A stretch of DNA of 6,053 nucleotides from NCBI GenBank assembly GCA_937930495.1, contig CALGKL010000226.1, positions 1 to 6,053 of the forward strand, written 5' to 3'. This DNA is from an uncultured Gloeocapsa sp. (GTDB lineage Bacteria; Cyanobacteriota; Cyanobacteriia; Cyanobacteriales; Gloeocapsaceae). Every line of letters starts with the position of its first letter. The stretch's first letter is position 1. Made by a program: the position numbers and the translations under genes. Below, piece after piece: positions 1 to 5,311 of the stretch. The notes beneath the pieces were generated by a model. It was not told where the DNA came from. It made no database searches and worked only from the letters and a program-made list of their open reading frames with translations.

Positions 1-381
1 AAGAGCTTTAAAGCCAAATACGTTACCTACGAGTGAGGTTAAGAGGTTGGTTACTGAACCTTCTTCAAACAGGTCTAAAGGATAAGCGATAAAACAGAAG
101 AATTGATTATCTTCTCCAGGGATGCGCTCGATATCATAACAACGACCTTTGTAACGGTCTAGATCGGTTAAGTTATCAGTCCATACTGTTGTCCAAGTAC
201 CTGTAGAAGATTCAGCTGCTACTGCTGCTGCTGCTTCTTCGGGGGGAACACCTGGTTGAGGGGTTACACGGAAAGCCGCCAGAATATCCGTATCTTTGGG
301 AGTGTAATCTGGCATGTAGTATGTAAGTCTGTAGTCTTGTACCCCTGCTTTAAAGCTAGGACCTGATTTTGCTTGCACCAT
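1..381 (-). CDS. rbcL: Ribulose-1,5-bisphosphate carboxylase/oxygenase large subunit, form IB (N-terminal part, cut by window edge)
   Basis: Rubisco fixes CO2 onto ribulose-1,5-bisphosphate; the large subunit carries the active site and forms an L8S8 enzyme packed in the carboxysome. The visible 127 residues open with [20 protein letters not shown] and read as a typical cyanobacterial/green form IB N-terminal domain. Active-site residues known from the spinach enzyme are present, shifted by three: Glu57 (spinach E60), Thr62 and Trp63 (T65, W66) and Asn120 (N123, in [10 protein letters not shown]). The ATG at 381-379 has a strong Shine-Dalgarno, GGAGGA at 396-391, nine bases upstream. The rest of the gene, including the carbamylated Lys and loop 6, lies beyond the left edge. 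The gene follows ccmN in the same orientation after a 464-bp spacer, so it probably has its own promoter, though read-through from the ccm operon is possible. Identification is secure. Confidence 0.98.
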   Translation of the reverse strand, partial: MVQAKSGPSFKAGVQDYRLTYYMPDYTPKDTDILAAFRVTPQPGVPPEEAAAAVAAESSTGTWTTVWTDNLTDLDRYKGRCYDIERIPGEDNQFFCFIAYPLDLFEEGSVTNLLTSLVGNVFGFKAL

Positions 382-638
382 TAGGTTAATTCCTCCATCT
401 ACTCAAGGCTGATTGCTAACTTATTTGGGTTGCTTCTGTCTGAGAAGCCATGGCGATTTGTCTGACCGCCAGTTACGAATTTATAGTTGAATCTTGAATC
501 TGATTACTCTAGATTGTGGGATTTTCTGTCAACTATCGCGCTAACCGAACATCAATCTATAACTATTGGGTTTAGAGCGCGGATTACTATAAAGTTTTGA
601 GCCTCTATATTTTTGACGTTTTTTATTTTCGCCTTTTC

Positions 639-669
639 ATACTAACATGAATTGAAACTTGATCAGCAA
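639..669 (-). promoter_or_regulatory. Candidate rbcL promoter (-35/-10)
   Basis: On the minus strand a TAGTAT -10 hexamer (644-639) has either GCTGAT (667-662, 17-base spacing) or TTGCTG (669-664, 19-base spacing) as a -35. It sits just downstream of the RbcR-like palindrome at 710-724, a sensible arrangement for a LysR-activated promoter, although the operator centre would be about 85 bases from the implied start, somewhat far for this family. Both hexamers are imperfect and the region is AT-rich, so chance matches are likely. Confidence 0.25.
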
Positions 670-709
670 AAATTTTTGATTTTTTCGATTCATTTTTTTG
701 TTAGCTTAT

Positions 710-724
710 ATTAATTTTTCTAAT
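710..724. promoter_or_regulatory. Candidate RbcR (LysR-type) binding site
   Basis: The sequence ATTAATTTTTCTAAT fits the pattern ATTA(G/A)-N5-(C/T)TAAT on both strands. As I recall it, this is the motif reported for RbcR, the LysR-type activator of Rubisco genes in Synechocystis. The site lies about 330 bases upstream of the rbcL start and about 45-70 bases upstream of the best promoter candidate. The match is seen directly; binding is inference. The AT-rich context raises the chance of a random match. Confidence 0.45.
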
Positions 725-749
725 CATTCTAATTTAAACAACACAAGAG

Positions 750-781
750 CAACAGCTAATCAGAGCTGTTCTTAGCTGTTG
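750..781. terminator. Stem-loop between ccmN and rbcL (10-bp perfect stem)
   Basis: CAACAGCTAA (750-759) pairs perfectly with TTAGCTGTTG (772-781) around a 12-base loop. The loop holds a second copy of AGCTGTT (764-770), so the left arm has two possible partners. The hairpin is 64 bases past the ccmN stop codon and could end or process ccm operon transcripts. The cleaner U-tract (TTTATTTTTTC) lies on the plus-strand side; on the minus strand the following bases are only moderately T-rich. Its orientation is therefore ambiguous. Confidence 0.45.
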
Positions 782-811
782 TTTATTTTTTCTTAATATT
801 AATTAACATTG

Positions 812-829
812 ACTGAGTGTTTACTCAGT
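812..829. terminator. Short stem-loop just behind ccmN
   Basis: ACTGAGT (812-818) pairs with ACTCAGT (823-829) around a four-base loop, 16 bases downstream of the ccmN stop codon. The compact hairpin could protect the 3' end of the ccm mRNA or contribute to termination together with the 750-781 hairpin. There is no clean run of T after it on the minus strand, so a classical intrinsic terminator is not supported. Confidence 0.35.
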
Positions 830-845
830 TATGACAAGGTAATAA

Positions 846-1427
846 TTATTTTTGAGAATTGCCTAAGTTTTTACTTTCTGGAAAAAGAGTTAAGAGCAAT
901 TGATTAATATAAACCTCACCAATAACCGGAGAATCCTTAGTAGGAGAGTCAATTTTAGGCTCTGATTCTACGGCGATCTCTTCTAGAGTCTCTTCGACAA
1001 TTTCGGTATGTTCTGGAGGATTTTCGGTTGCAGGTAGTTCAGTCTCAAGGGTGGGAGAATCTTCCCCTTGATGACGAGAGCGATCGCCAATCAAAGAACC
1101 AGGAGGAATCATGCTTTGAGATTCAATCTTAGTATCCAAAACAGTACTAGCTGTTCCGATACAAGCATTAGAGCCTATGTGACAATTACCGATGATCAAG
1201 ACACCAGGACCTAACACAGCTCCCGAATCGATTTCGATATTTCCTTGATAAGCATTAAGAACGGTTCCCATTCCCAGACAAGCACCTGCTTTAATAACTA
1301 TGCGACTATTGGGAGCAGCTTGTAAAATCACGCCAGGAGCAATAATAGCCTGAGGATCTATAGAGACATCACCATTGATATATATATCTTGGTGAGAGAT
1401 TGGTTGCACAGAGGGCAAATACATCAT
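846..1427 (-). CDS. ccmN: Carboxysome assembly protein CcmN
   Basis: CcmN is the adaptor that joins CcmM-Rubisco condensates to the beta-carboxysome shell. The 193-residue protein has three parts. Residues about 13-115 are hexapeptide repeats of a left-handed beta-helix (GVILQA, GVLIIG, HIGSNACIG, PPGSLIG), the same fold as the CcmM N-terminus. Residues about 120-168 are a disordered, strongly acidic linker rich in Glu and Pro. Residues about 169-188 (IGEVYINQLLLTLFPESKNL) form an amphipathic helix matching the position and style of the known CcmN encapsulation peptide, which binds the CcmK2 shell. Length is within the variable family range. The start is one of two adjacent ATG codons (1427 or 1424). 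No good Shine-Dalgarno precedes them, so expression may depend on coupling to ccmM, which ends 60 bases upstream. A perfect HIP1 octamer lies in the linker-coding part. It is the last ccm gene before rbcL. Confidence 0.95.
   Translation of the reverse strand: MMYLPSVQPISHQDIYINGDVSIDPQAIIAPGVILQAAPNSRIVIKAGACLGMGTVLNAYQGNIEIDSGAVLGPGVLIIGNCHIGSNACIGTASTVLDTKIESQSMIPPGSLIGDRSRHQGEDSPTLETELPATENPPEHTEIVEETLEEIAVESEPKIDSPTKDSPVIGEVYINQLLLTLFPESKNLGNSQK
1080..1087. repeat. HIP1 octamer (GCGATCGC)
   Basis: A single perfect copy of the highly iterated palindrome HIP1, common in many cyanobacterial genomes, lies inside ccmN. Near matches (GCGATCGA at the starts of ccmK1 and ccmK2, ACGATCGC in the thioesterase gene) occur elsewhere. 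It supports a cyanobacterial origin. Confidence 0.75.
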
Positions 1428-1487
1428 CTGGATTTAGGTAGAAAAATAGTGAGCAGAAATCAGCACAGTTGCCGACTTCCGCTGACC

Positions 1488-2783
1488 CTAGGGACGTTGA
1501 ATAATGGTTTCAAGAATGCGGCGTTTTTGCTTGGTATCGATGCCAATCAAACGTACATATTCCCCTTGATGTTCTTGCAAACAAGCTTCTAAGGCGGCGA
1601 TGACATCTGCTTCTCTTGTGGCTTCAATGGGAGCGCAGCTATGCCAAGATTGGGATTTAAAACGACGTTTATCAGCGTGTTCTGTGCCAATGGTATAACC
1701 TTGAGAAATCAGATTGCGCAATTGAGCCAGGATTTCACTATTTAAGAGACTACTATTAGAAGCATTACCCTTGCCATTGCTATTGCTATAGTTATTGTTT
1801 GTAGTTGGGTTTGATGGGTTTTGAGCTACAGGCTTACTATTATTCCCCTCGGGACGTTGAATAATACTTTCAAAGACTCGGCGTTTTTGTTGGGTATCGA
1901 TGCCAATCAAACGTACATATTCCCCTTGATGTTCTTGCAAACAAGCTTCTAGGGCAGCAATGACATCTGCTTCTCTTGTAGCTTCAATGGGAGCGCAGCT
2001 ATGCCAAGATTGGGACTTAAAACGACGTTTATCAGCGTGTTCTGTGCCAATTTTGCAACCTTGAGCGAGGAGATTACGTACTTGGTTAATAGTTTCAGCG
2101 TCTAAACTAGAACTGCTACTCTGGCTAGTAGAGGCATAACTAGGCTGAGAGCTTGGTTGACTATTACTACTGGTGGTTGTTATGCTCAAGGACCCTTCGG
2201 GACGTTGAATAATTATTTCAGCGACACGGCGTTTAGCTTGAGGATCTACGGCTACTAAGCGAACGTATTCACCAGGATAGCTTTGCAAGTTAGCTTGTAT
2301 TTCTTGGTTAACCTGGCTAGGGGTATTACTGGTTAAAGTACCGACGGTGAGCCAAGATTTGGTTTTGAAACGACGTTTATCGGCGTGTTCGAGACTGAGT
2401 TGACAACCTTGTTGTAAGAATGATTGAATCTGAGCGCTAAAATCGTTATTAACCTTATTAGCAGAGTTAGTACCAGTGGTATAGTTACTAGGGCTAGGTG
2501 CTTGATAACTAACGGTTTCTCCAGGACGTTGAATAATCAATTCTAAAACACGACGTTTTTGTTGAGGATCAATGCCAATTAAGCGGACATACTCACCTTC
2601 GTGTTCTTTAAGTATTGATTGCAACTCCTGCATTACTTGGTCTTCTCTCTGCCCTTGTAGACTAGAACCACTTAACCAAGATTTGGTTTTAAAGCGACGC
2701 TCATCGGCATATTCTATGCCTAATTTCGATCCTTGAGCCAAGAGATTGCGGACTTGGTCGCGGATATCTCCATTCAAACTCAT
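1488..2783 (-). CDS. ccmM: Probable internal translation product of ccmM (M35-like short CcmM, four SSULs)
   Basis: In Synechococcus, ccmM also yields a short form (M35) of SSUL modules only, made from an internal start between the gamma-CA domain and the first SSUL. Here an in-frame ATG (codon 219, 2783-2781) sits at exactly that junction, followed by [12 protein letters not shown], the beginning of SSUL1. A Shine-Dalgarno-like AAGGGA (2792-2787) lies a few bases upstream. The product would be 431 residues, about 47 kDa, longer than M35 because it carries four SSULs. The ATG and ribosome site are visible; that they are used is inferred from the family. Confidence 0.6.
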   Translation of the reverse strand: MSLNGDIRDQVRNLLAQGSKLGIEYADERRFKTKSWLSGSSLQGQREDQVMQELQSILKEHEGEYVRLIGIDPQQKRRVLELIIQRPGETVSYQAPSPSNYTTGTNSANKVNNDFSAQIQSFLQQGCQLSLEHADKRRFKTKSWLTVGTLTSNTPSQVNQEIQANLQSYPGEYVRLVAVDPQAKRRVAEIIIQRPEGSLSITTTSSNSQPSSQPSYASTSQSSSSSLDAETINQVRNLLAQGCKIGTEHADKRRFKSQSWHSCAPIEATREADVIAALEACLQEHQGEYVRLIGIDTQQKRRVFESIIQRPEGNNSKPVAQNPSNPTTNNNYSNSNGKGNASNSSLLNSEILAQLRNLISQGYTIGTEHADKRRFKSQSWHSCAPIEATREADVIAALEACLQEHQGEYVRLIGIDTKQKRRILETIIQRP

Positions 2784-3437
2784 ATTTCCCTTGCTCTGTT
2801 GATTTTCTAGTTGTTCTTTAATAGGGTTGATACAAGCGACATTAGCCGCACACAGATAACCCGCTCTGAGGGCTTCGTTGATTTCTACAACGTGACTGGC
2901 AAATTCTTTATCGCTACTTTGGACATCAGGTAAGCGATCTGCTTGTTGTTGATTGGTAATGACCGCACCGGAGGGGACGTATTTCCCTGGAGGGATTTCT
3001 ACGTCTTGAATCAGTGCGTGCATCATAACAATACAACCATCACCAATTTTGGCGTTAAAGATGGTGGAACGAAAACCGATAAAACAGTAATTACCCACAT
3101 AAGCAGGACCGTGAATAAGTGCCATGTGAGTAATACAGGTTTCTTTACCGATCCAGACCGAGTATTCTCGTTGGTCGTCTCCTAGAAAGCGACCTTGTTT
3201 TAGTCCGTGAATGACTACTCCGTCTTGGATATTAGTACCTTCTCCGATATAAAAGGGACTGCCTTCATCAGCTCGAATCGATGTCCCTGGAGCGATTAAG
3301 ACGTTAGGTCCTACGTAAACGTCTCCAATCAGATTAGAGAATGAATGTACATAAGCACTGGGATCTATCCGTGGTTCGGCTAAATCTTTTGACCAAGGGG
3401 TAGGTGGTGCTGGTGTGGTGAGGACTTCTACTAACAC
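1488..3437 (-). CDS. ccmM: Carboxysome scaffold CcmM: gamma-carbonic anhydrase-like domain plus four SSUL modules
   Basis: CcmM organises the beta-carboxysome interior: its N-terminal trimer recruits CcmN and shell proteins, and its SSUL modules crosslink Rubisco into a condensate. Residues 1-205 are a gamma-CA left-handed beta-helix with the three expected zinc ligands, His77 (VVIHG), His104 and His109 (THMALIHG). Cys196 and Cys202 match the cysteine pair whose disulfide supports activity in Thermosynechococcus CcmM, so this domain is probably an active carbonic anhydrase. Four SSUL modules follow, at residues about 226-305, 332-413, 446-529 and 566-649, each with a (D/E)(K/R)RFK-type core, a conserved Trp, EYVRL and IIQRP, joined by Gln/Ser/Asn-rich linkers. 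The protein ends at the last SSUL. Synechococcus 7942 has three SSULs, other cyanobacteria up to five. The start is GTG at 3437-3435; GGAGGA at 3446-3441 supports it, with only three bases between. The ccmL stop is 35 bases upstream. Confidence 0.97.
   Translation of the reverse strand: MLVEVLTTPAPPTPWSKDLAEPRIDPSAYVHSFSNLIGDVYVGPNVLIAPGTSIRADEGSPFYIGEGTNIQDGVVIHGLKQGRFLGDDQREYSVWIGKETCITHMALIHGPAYVGNYCFIGFRSTIFNAKIGDGCIVMMHALIQDVEIPPGKYVPSGAVITNQQQADRLPDVQSSDKEFASHVVEINEALRAGYLCAANVACINPIKEQLENQQSKGNMSLNGDIRDQVRNLLAQGSKLGIEYADERRFKTKSWLSGSSLQGQREDQVMQELQSILKEHEGEYVRLIGIDPQQKRRVLELIIQRPGETVSYQAPSPSNYTTGTNSANKVNNDFSAQIQSFLQQGCQLSLEHADKRRFKTKSWLTVGTLTSNTPSQVNQEIQANLQSYPGEYVRLVAVDPQAKRRVAEIIIQRPEGSLSITTTSSNSQPSSQPSYASTSQSSSSSLDAETINQVRNLLAQGCKIGTEHADKRRFKSQSWHSCAPIEATREADVIAALEACLQEHQGEYVRLIGIDTQQKRRVFESIIQRPEGNNSKPVAQNPSNPTTNNNYSNSNGKGNASNSSLLNSEILAQLRNLISQGYTIGTEHADKRRFKSQSWHSCAPIEATREADVIAALEACLQEHQGEYVRLIGIDTKQKRRILETIIQRP
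1491..1742 (-). repeat. SSUL4-coding repeat of ccmM
   Basis: Encodes residues 566-649. Its core (residues 583-635) is identical in protein to SSUL3 and, by my count, differs at five of 159 bases, all synonymous. The copies lie exactly 360 bases apart. It carries the Cys pair Cys601/Cys619. Confidence 0.9.
1851..2102 (-). repeat. SSUL3-coding repeat of ccmM
   Basis: Encodes residues 446-529. Near-identical to the SSUL4 repeat, including an exact 59-base match (1893-1951 against 1533-1591). It carries Cys481/Cys499, the pair 18 residues apart that forms a disulfide in Synechococcus SSUL1, plus an extra Cys461. Confidence 0.9.
2199..2444 (-). repeat. SSUL2-coding repeat of ccmM
   Basis: Encodes residues 332-413. 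It is recognisable by [22 protein letters not shown] and IIIQRP but clearly more diverged from the other copies. It lacks the cysteine pair and has only Cys345 near its start. Confidence 0.88.
2523..2762 (-). repeat. SSUL1-coding repeat of ccmM
   Basis: Encodes residues 226-305. It holds the conserved [22 protein letters not shown] and IIQRP motifs. It has no cysteine at all, so it cannot form the redox-sensitive disulfide. Confidence 0.9.
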
Positions 3438-3472
3438 GATTCCTCCGAAATTGTAGATCTAAACAAAATTGA

Positions 3473-3781
3473 TTAAACTGGATACTCGTACTGTTTTTTG
3501 CTATATAGCAGTCCATTGGCTACTGTGACAGTATCAATAATCCCGACTACCATAGCATCTAGAGGTTTGCTTTCCTGTCCTTGCTCTTGACGGGCTGCAC
3601 TACCTCTAGTCACTAATACCCACTCATTAATACCCGCGCCTACGATGTCTCCTGCTACTTCATAGTTTTCTAACAGTTGTCCTTCGGCGTCAACATACTG
3701 TACTAGTAATAACTTAACACCTGTAAGACTACGGGTTTTGTGAGTGCTGACCACTGTGCCGATAACTCTGGCAATTTGCAT
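3473..3781 (-). CDS. ccmL: Carboxysome shell vertex protein CcmL
   Basis: CcmL belongs to the EutN/CcmL (BMC-P) family. Its pentamers close the twelve vertices of the icosahedral carboxysome shell. The 102-residue length is normal and the whole chain fits the family: the MQIARVIGTVVSTHK opening, the LLLVQ strand, GAGINEWVLVTRGSAAR, and DAMVVGIIDTV near the C-terminus, where the central pore-lining turn lies. The ATG at 3781-3779 agrees with the family start, although no clear Shine-Dalgarno precedes it. It is separated from ccmK1 by 22 bases and from ccmM by 35 bases, so all three are probably on one transcript. The weak ribosome site fits the low copy number needed (pentamers only at vertices); that link is inference. 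Confidence 0.96.
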   Translation of the reverse strand: MQIARVIGTVVSTHKTRSLTGVKLLLVQYVDAEGQLLENYEVAGDIVGAGINEWVLVTRGSAARQEQGQESKPLDAMVVGIIDTVTVANGLLYSKKQYEYPV

Positions 3782-3803
3782 TGGCTTTTGTCGTTACTTG
3801 GGA

Positions 3804-4142
3804 TTAGGGTCTTCCTAGGGGACGGGGGTTAATGCTTTCGCGGAATTGTTCCACTTCTTCGGTATAACGAATAGGGAGAACGTACTCTAGGTTTTCGTGA
3901 GGACGCGCGATAATGTGGTGGGATAATACCTGTCCACCGTTTACTCTTCTGACGCTTTCAATCCCTGCAGCTACTGAGGCTTGGACTTCCGATACATCCC
4001 CTCTGACGATGACGGTCACTCTTCCTGTGCCAATTTTTTCATAACCGACTAGGGTTACTCTAGCTGCTTTAACCATCGCGTCTGCTGCTTCTACTACGGC
4101 GGGAAAACCTAGGGTTTCTACCATTCCTACGGCGATCGACAT
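3804..4142 (-). CDS. ccmK1: Carboxysome shell facet protein CcmK1 (BMC-H)
   Basis: CcmK1 forms hexamers that tile the shell facets and let bicarbonate and metabolites through a central pore. The 112 residues form one BMC domain (about 3-85) with the pore loop Lys36-Ile37-Gly38-Thr39 and the edge motif DAMVKAARV. The C-terminal tail ([12 protein letters not shown]) is longer than in the neighbouring CcmK; this longer tail is why I call it CcmK1, following Synechocystis usage (111 residues there). Over the first 62 residues it is identical to CcmK2; over the shared 101 residues only four positions differ (Ser63, Val64, Arg65, His75). GGAG at 4155-4152 lies nine bases before the ATG. A stable stem-loop occupies the spacer to ccmK2. 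Confidence 0.95.
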   Translation of the reverse strand: MSIAVGMVETLGFPAVVEAADAMVKAARVTLVGYEKIGTGRVTVIVRGDVSEVQASVAAGIESVRRVNGGQVLSHHIIARPHENLEYVLPIRYTEEVEQFRESINPRPLGRP

Positions 4143-4163
4143 AAATAATAACTCCTGTTTGTG

Positions 4164-4199
4164 GACAACAACAGTTAATGTTGTCTCAGATTAACTGTT
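4164..4199. other. Stem-loop in the ccmK2-ccmK1 spacer, with an overlapping alternative pairing
   Basis: AACAGTTAAT (4170-4179) and ATTAACTGTT (4190-4199) form a perfect 10-bp stem with a 10-base loop, directly behind the ccmK2 stop codon. The loop sequence GTTGTC (4180-4185) is also complementary to GACAAC (4164-4169) just outside the stem, so a second, interlocking stem is possible. On the ccm transcript this lies between the ccmK2 stop and the ccmK1 ribosome site (4152-4155), where it could affect mRNA decay or the K2:K1 ratio. A T-run (TGGTTTTTTAG) follows on the plus strand, so a plus-strand terminator is an alternative reading. Confidence 0.5.
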
Positions 4200-4206
4200 T
4201 GGTTTT

Positions 4207-4518
4207 TTAGTAGGTTCGGAATTGTTCGACTTCTTCGGTGTAGCGAATGGGGAGAACGTATTCTAGGTTTTCATGGGGACGCGCGATAATATGGGTTGAG
4301 AGTACTTGACCACCGTTAACGCGGTTCGCGGCTTCTATTCCTGCGGCTACTGAGGCTTGGACTTCCGAGACATCCCCTCTGACGATGACGGTTACTCTTC
4401 CTGTGCCAATTTTTTCATAACCGACTAGGGTTACTCTAGCTGCTTTAACCATGGCGTCTGCTGCTTCTACTACGGCGGGAAAACCTAGGGTTTCTACCAT
4501 TCCTACGGCGATCGACAT
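4207..4518 (-). CDS. ccmK2: Carboxysome shell facet protein CcmK2 (BMC-H)
   Basis: CcmK2 is the major hexameric facet protein of the beta-carboxysome shell and the docking partner of the CcmN encapsulation peptide. The 103-residue length equals that of Synechocystis CcmK2. One BMC domain spans about residues 3-85, with pore loop Lys36-Ile37-Gly38-Thr39-Gly40, the hexamer-edge region DAMVKAARV, and a short C-terminal end (EQFRTY). It is the first gene of the ccm operon; GAGGAAG (4534-4528) lies upstream of the ATG. Its first 186 bases match ccmK1 almost exactly, beginning at the ATG itself, while sequence 5' of the two ATG codons is unrelated. Promoter and possible operator elements should lie in 4519-4759. 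Confidence 0.96.
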   Translation of the reverse strand: MSIAVGMVETLGFPAVVEAADAMVKAARVTLVGYEKIGTGRVTVIVRGDVSEVQASVAAGIEAANRVNGGQVLSTHIIARPHENLEYVLPIRYTEEVEQFRTY

Positions 4519-4759
4519 TTTTGTTTACTTCCTCAAATCTATTCTACTATTTTTTGTAATCTGATCGAATTTTAGTAGTTATCTTGGTTACTTTTTTTTT
4601 AGCTCCTCATGTCAGGATTTGCTAACAAAAGGCCTAACTATCTGGGCTAAAAAATGCTGCTATAGATAACTATCTAAGAAAAGCATAGGCAACAATGGTG
4701 CATTTGACAATATAAAATTTTATGATATTTTTTAATCCTATAGTTAACGAAAATTAATA
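4519..4759 (-). promoter_or_regulatory. ccm operon upstream region with a 9-bp direct repeat
   Basis: This 241-bp AT-rich spacer separates the thioesterase stop from ccmK2 and should carry the ccm operon promoter. I found no convincing -35/-10 pair. Features seen: AGATAGTTA on the minus strand twice (4675-4667 and 4643-4635), 32 bases apart, close to three helical turns; the first copy lies in a palindrome TAGATA-AC-TATCTA (4663-4676). There is also a run of nine A on the minus strand (4600-4592) and an AT palindrome ATAAAATTTTAT (4712-4723) behind the thioesterase gene. The repeats could be regulator sites, for example for a LysR-type carbon regulator, but I cannot name one. Confidence 0.4.
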
Positions 4760-5242
4760 CTACCCTTTTTGTAGTTGTGATAACACGGTTTTAACACCCG
4801 GAGGTAGTTGACGTAAAATTTTCCCTTTGTCTCTATCTATGGCTACTAGGGTTACTCTAGCAGTAACGTAGGTTTGTTCTGTGTCGAGAGATTGAATCTT
4901 GTAATCCCAATGAATCCGCACTCCTGTAATTTCTTTCATGCGGGTTTTGACGATCGCATTCATCCCCAGAGCTAGGGGTTGATGGTATCTGATGGCTAAA
5001 TCAATTACGGGGAGGTCGCAACCTAGGTTGACTAATTCGGCAAAATCAATACCATTAGATAATAAACATTCCACTCTAGCTGCTTCCATCCAGGTTAAAT
5101 AGGTTCCATGCCATACTCTTCCTGCATAATCGGTATGATGGGGATAAACTCTGATGGGATACTCAAACCAATTGTCTGTGGTGGTTTTTAACCCTGGATG
5201 AGAGGAAATCGCTTCGGTAGGTGGTAACTGAGGTTTTTTCAT
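4760..5242 (-). CDS. Hotdog-fold acyl-CoA thioesterase (4HBT/YbgC-like family)
   Basis: The protein belongs to the 4-hydroxybenzoyl-CoA thioesterase superfamily, cytosolic enzymes that hydrolyse acyl-CoA or acyl-ACP thioesters. The signature runs YPHHTDYAGRVWHGTYL...WMEAARVE, with the Asp of HTDYAG in the usual catalytic position. This is followed by hotdog-fold strands (LPVIDLAIRYHQPLALG, IHWDYKIQ, YVTARVTLVAID). I place the start at the ATG at 5242-5240 (160 residues). The frame stays open to a TTG at 5296, giving 178 residues, but those 18 extra codons overlap what reads as the C-terminal helix of the preceding gene in another frame and match no thioesterase feature. No Shine-Dalgarno is evident at either start; tight spacing to the upstream gene suggests translational coupling. 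The substrate is unknown. It does not resemble, as far as I can recall it, the Synechocystis DHNA-CoA thioesterase slr0204 of vitamin K1 synthesis. Confidence 0.85.
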   Translation of the reverse strand: MKKPQLPPTEAISSHPGLKTTTDNWFEYPIRVYPHHTDYAGRVWHGTYLTWMEAARVECLLSNGIDFAELVNLGCDLPVIDLAIRYHQPLALGMNAIVKTRMKEITGVRIHWDYKIQSLDTEQTYVTARVTLVAIDRDKGKILRQLPPGVKTVLSQLQKG

Positions 5243-5244
5243 AA

Positions 5245-5311
5245 TTAAACTTTTTGACGTTGCAACTGAGCCAGATATGCCGCTAATTGTTGACAATATG
5301 CTTGGGAAAGT
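5245..5311 (-). pseudogene. Out-of-frame 3' end of the gamma-glutamylcyclotransferase-like gene
   Basis: Behind the TAG that ends the cyclotransferase reading frame, the next frame reads LSQAYCQQLAAYLAQL and a few more residues before TAA at 5247-5245, two bases before the thioesterase ATG. Family members end with a pattern of GA, about four residues, then L-x-x-x-Y followed by a leucine-rich helix. The visible gene has GA at its end (KGAIYKL) and this segment supplies the missing helix. The frames differ by one base (mod 3), across a TATATATA tract at 5320-5327. Confidence 0.7.

Larger units (their letters stand above)
382..845 (-). promoter_or_regulatory. ccmN-rbcL spacer: rbcL promoter and leader region
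   Basis: This 464-bp, very AT-rich stretch holds no convincing gene. Reading toward rbcL it contains two stem-loops behind ccmN (812-829 and 750-781), an RbcR-like palindrome (710-724), a possible promoter (-35 near 662-669, -10 TAGTAT at 644-639), a bulged GC-rich stem (arms 537-546 and 569-581, unpaired bases 573-575) and the rbcL Shine-Dalgarno at 391-396. A consensus-like TTGACA (532-527) and a TATAAA (485-480) also occur, but they are 41 bases apart and cannot form one promoter. If transcription starts near 632, the rbcL leader is about 250 nt. Long rbcL leaders are known in cyanobacteria; the exact start site here is inference. Confidence 0.6.

Noticed and set aside
480..532. TTGACA (527-532) and TATAAA (480-485) as an rbcL promoter
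   Set aside because: The hexamers are 41 bases apart, far from the usual 16-19, so they cannot act as one sigma-70-type promoter.
1389..1592. Plus-strand frame of 67 codons
   Set aside because: It overlaps the ccmN start and the 3' end of ccmM on the opposite strand, shows no family features and no ribosome site; it is a shadow of ccmM/ccmN.
2943..3185. Plus-strand frame of 80 codons
   Set aside because: It lies entirely inside the conserved gamma-CA coding part of ccmM on the other strand.
3334..3516. Minus-strand frame of 60 codons spanning the ccmL-ccmM junction
   Set aside because: It overlaps the ends of both conserved genes in another frame and has no recognisable content.
5243..5296. 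TTG-initiated N-terminal extension of the thioesterase
   Set aside because: The 18 codons have no ribosome site or conserved residues and overlap the out-of-frame C-terminal helix of the preceding gene; the ATG at 5242 is a better start.
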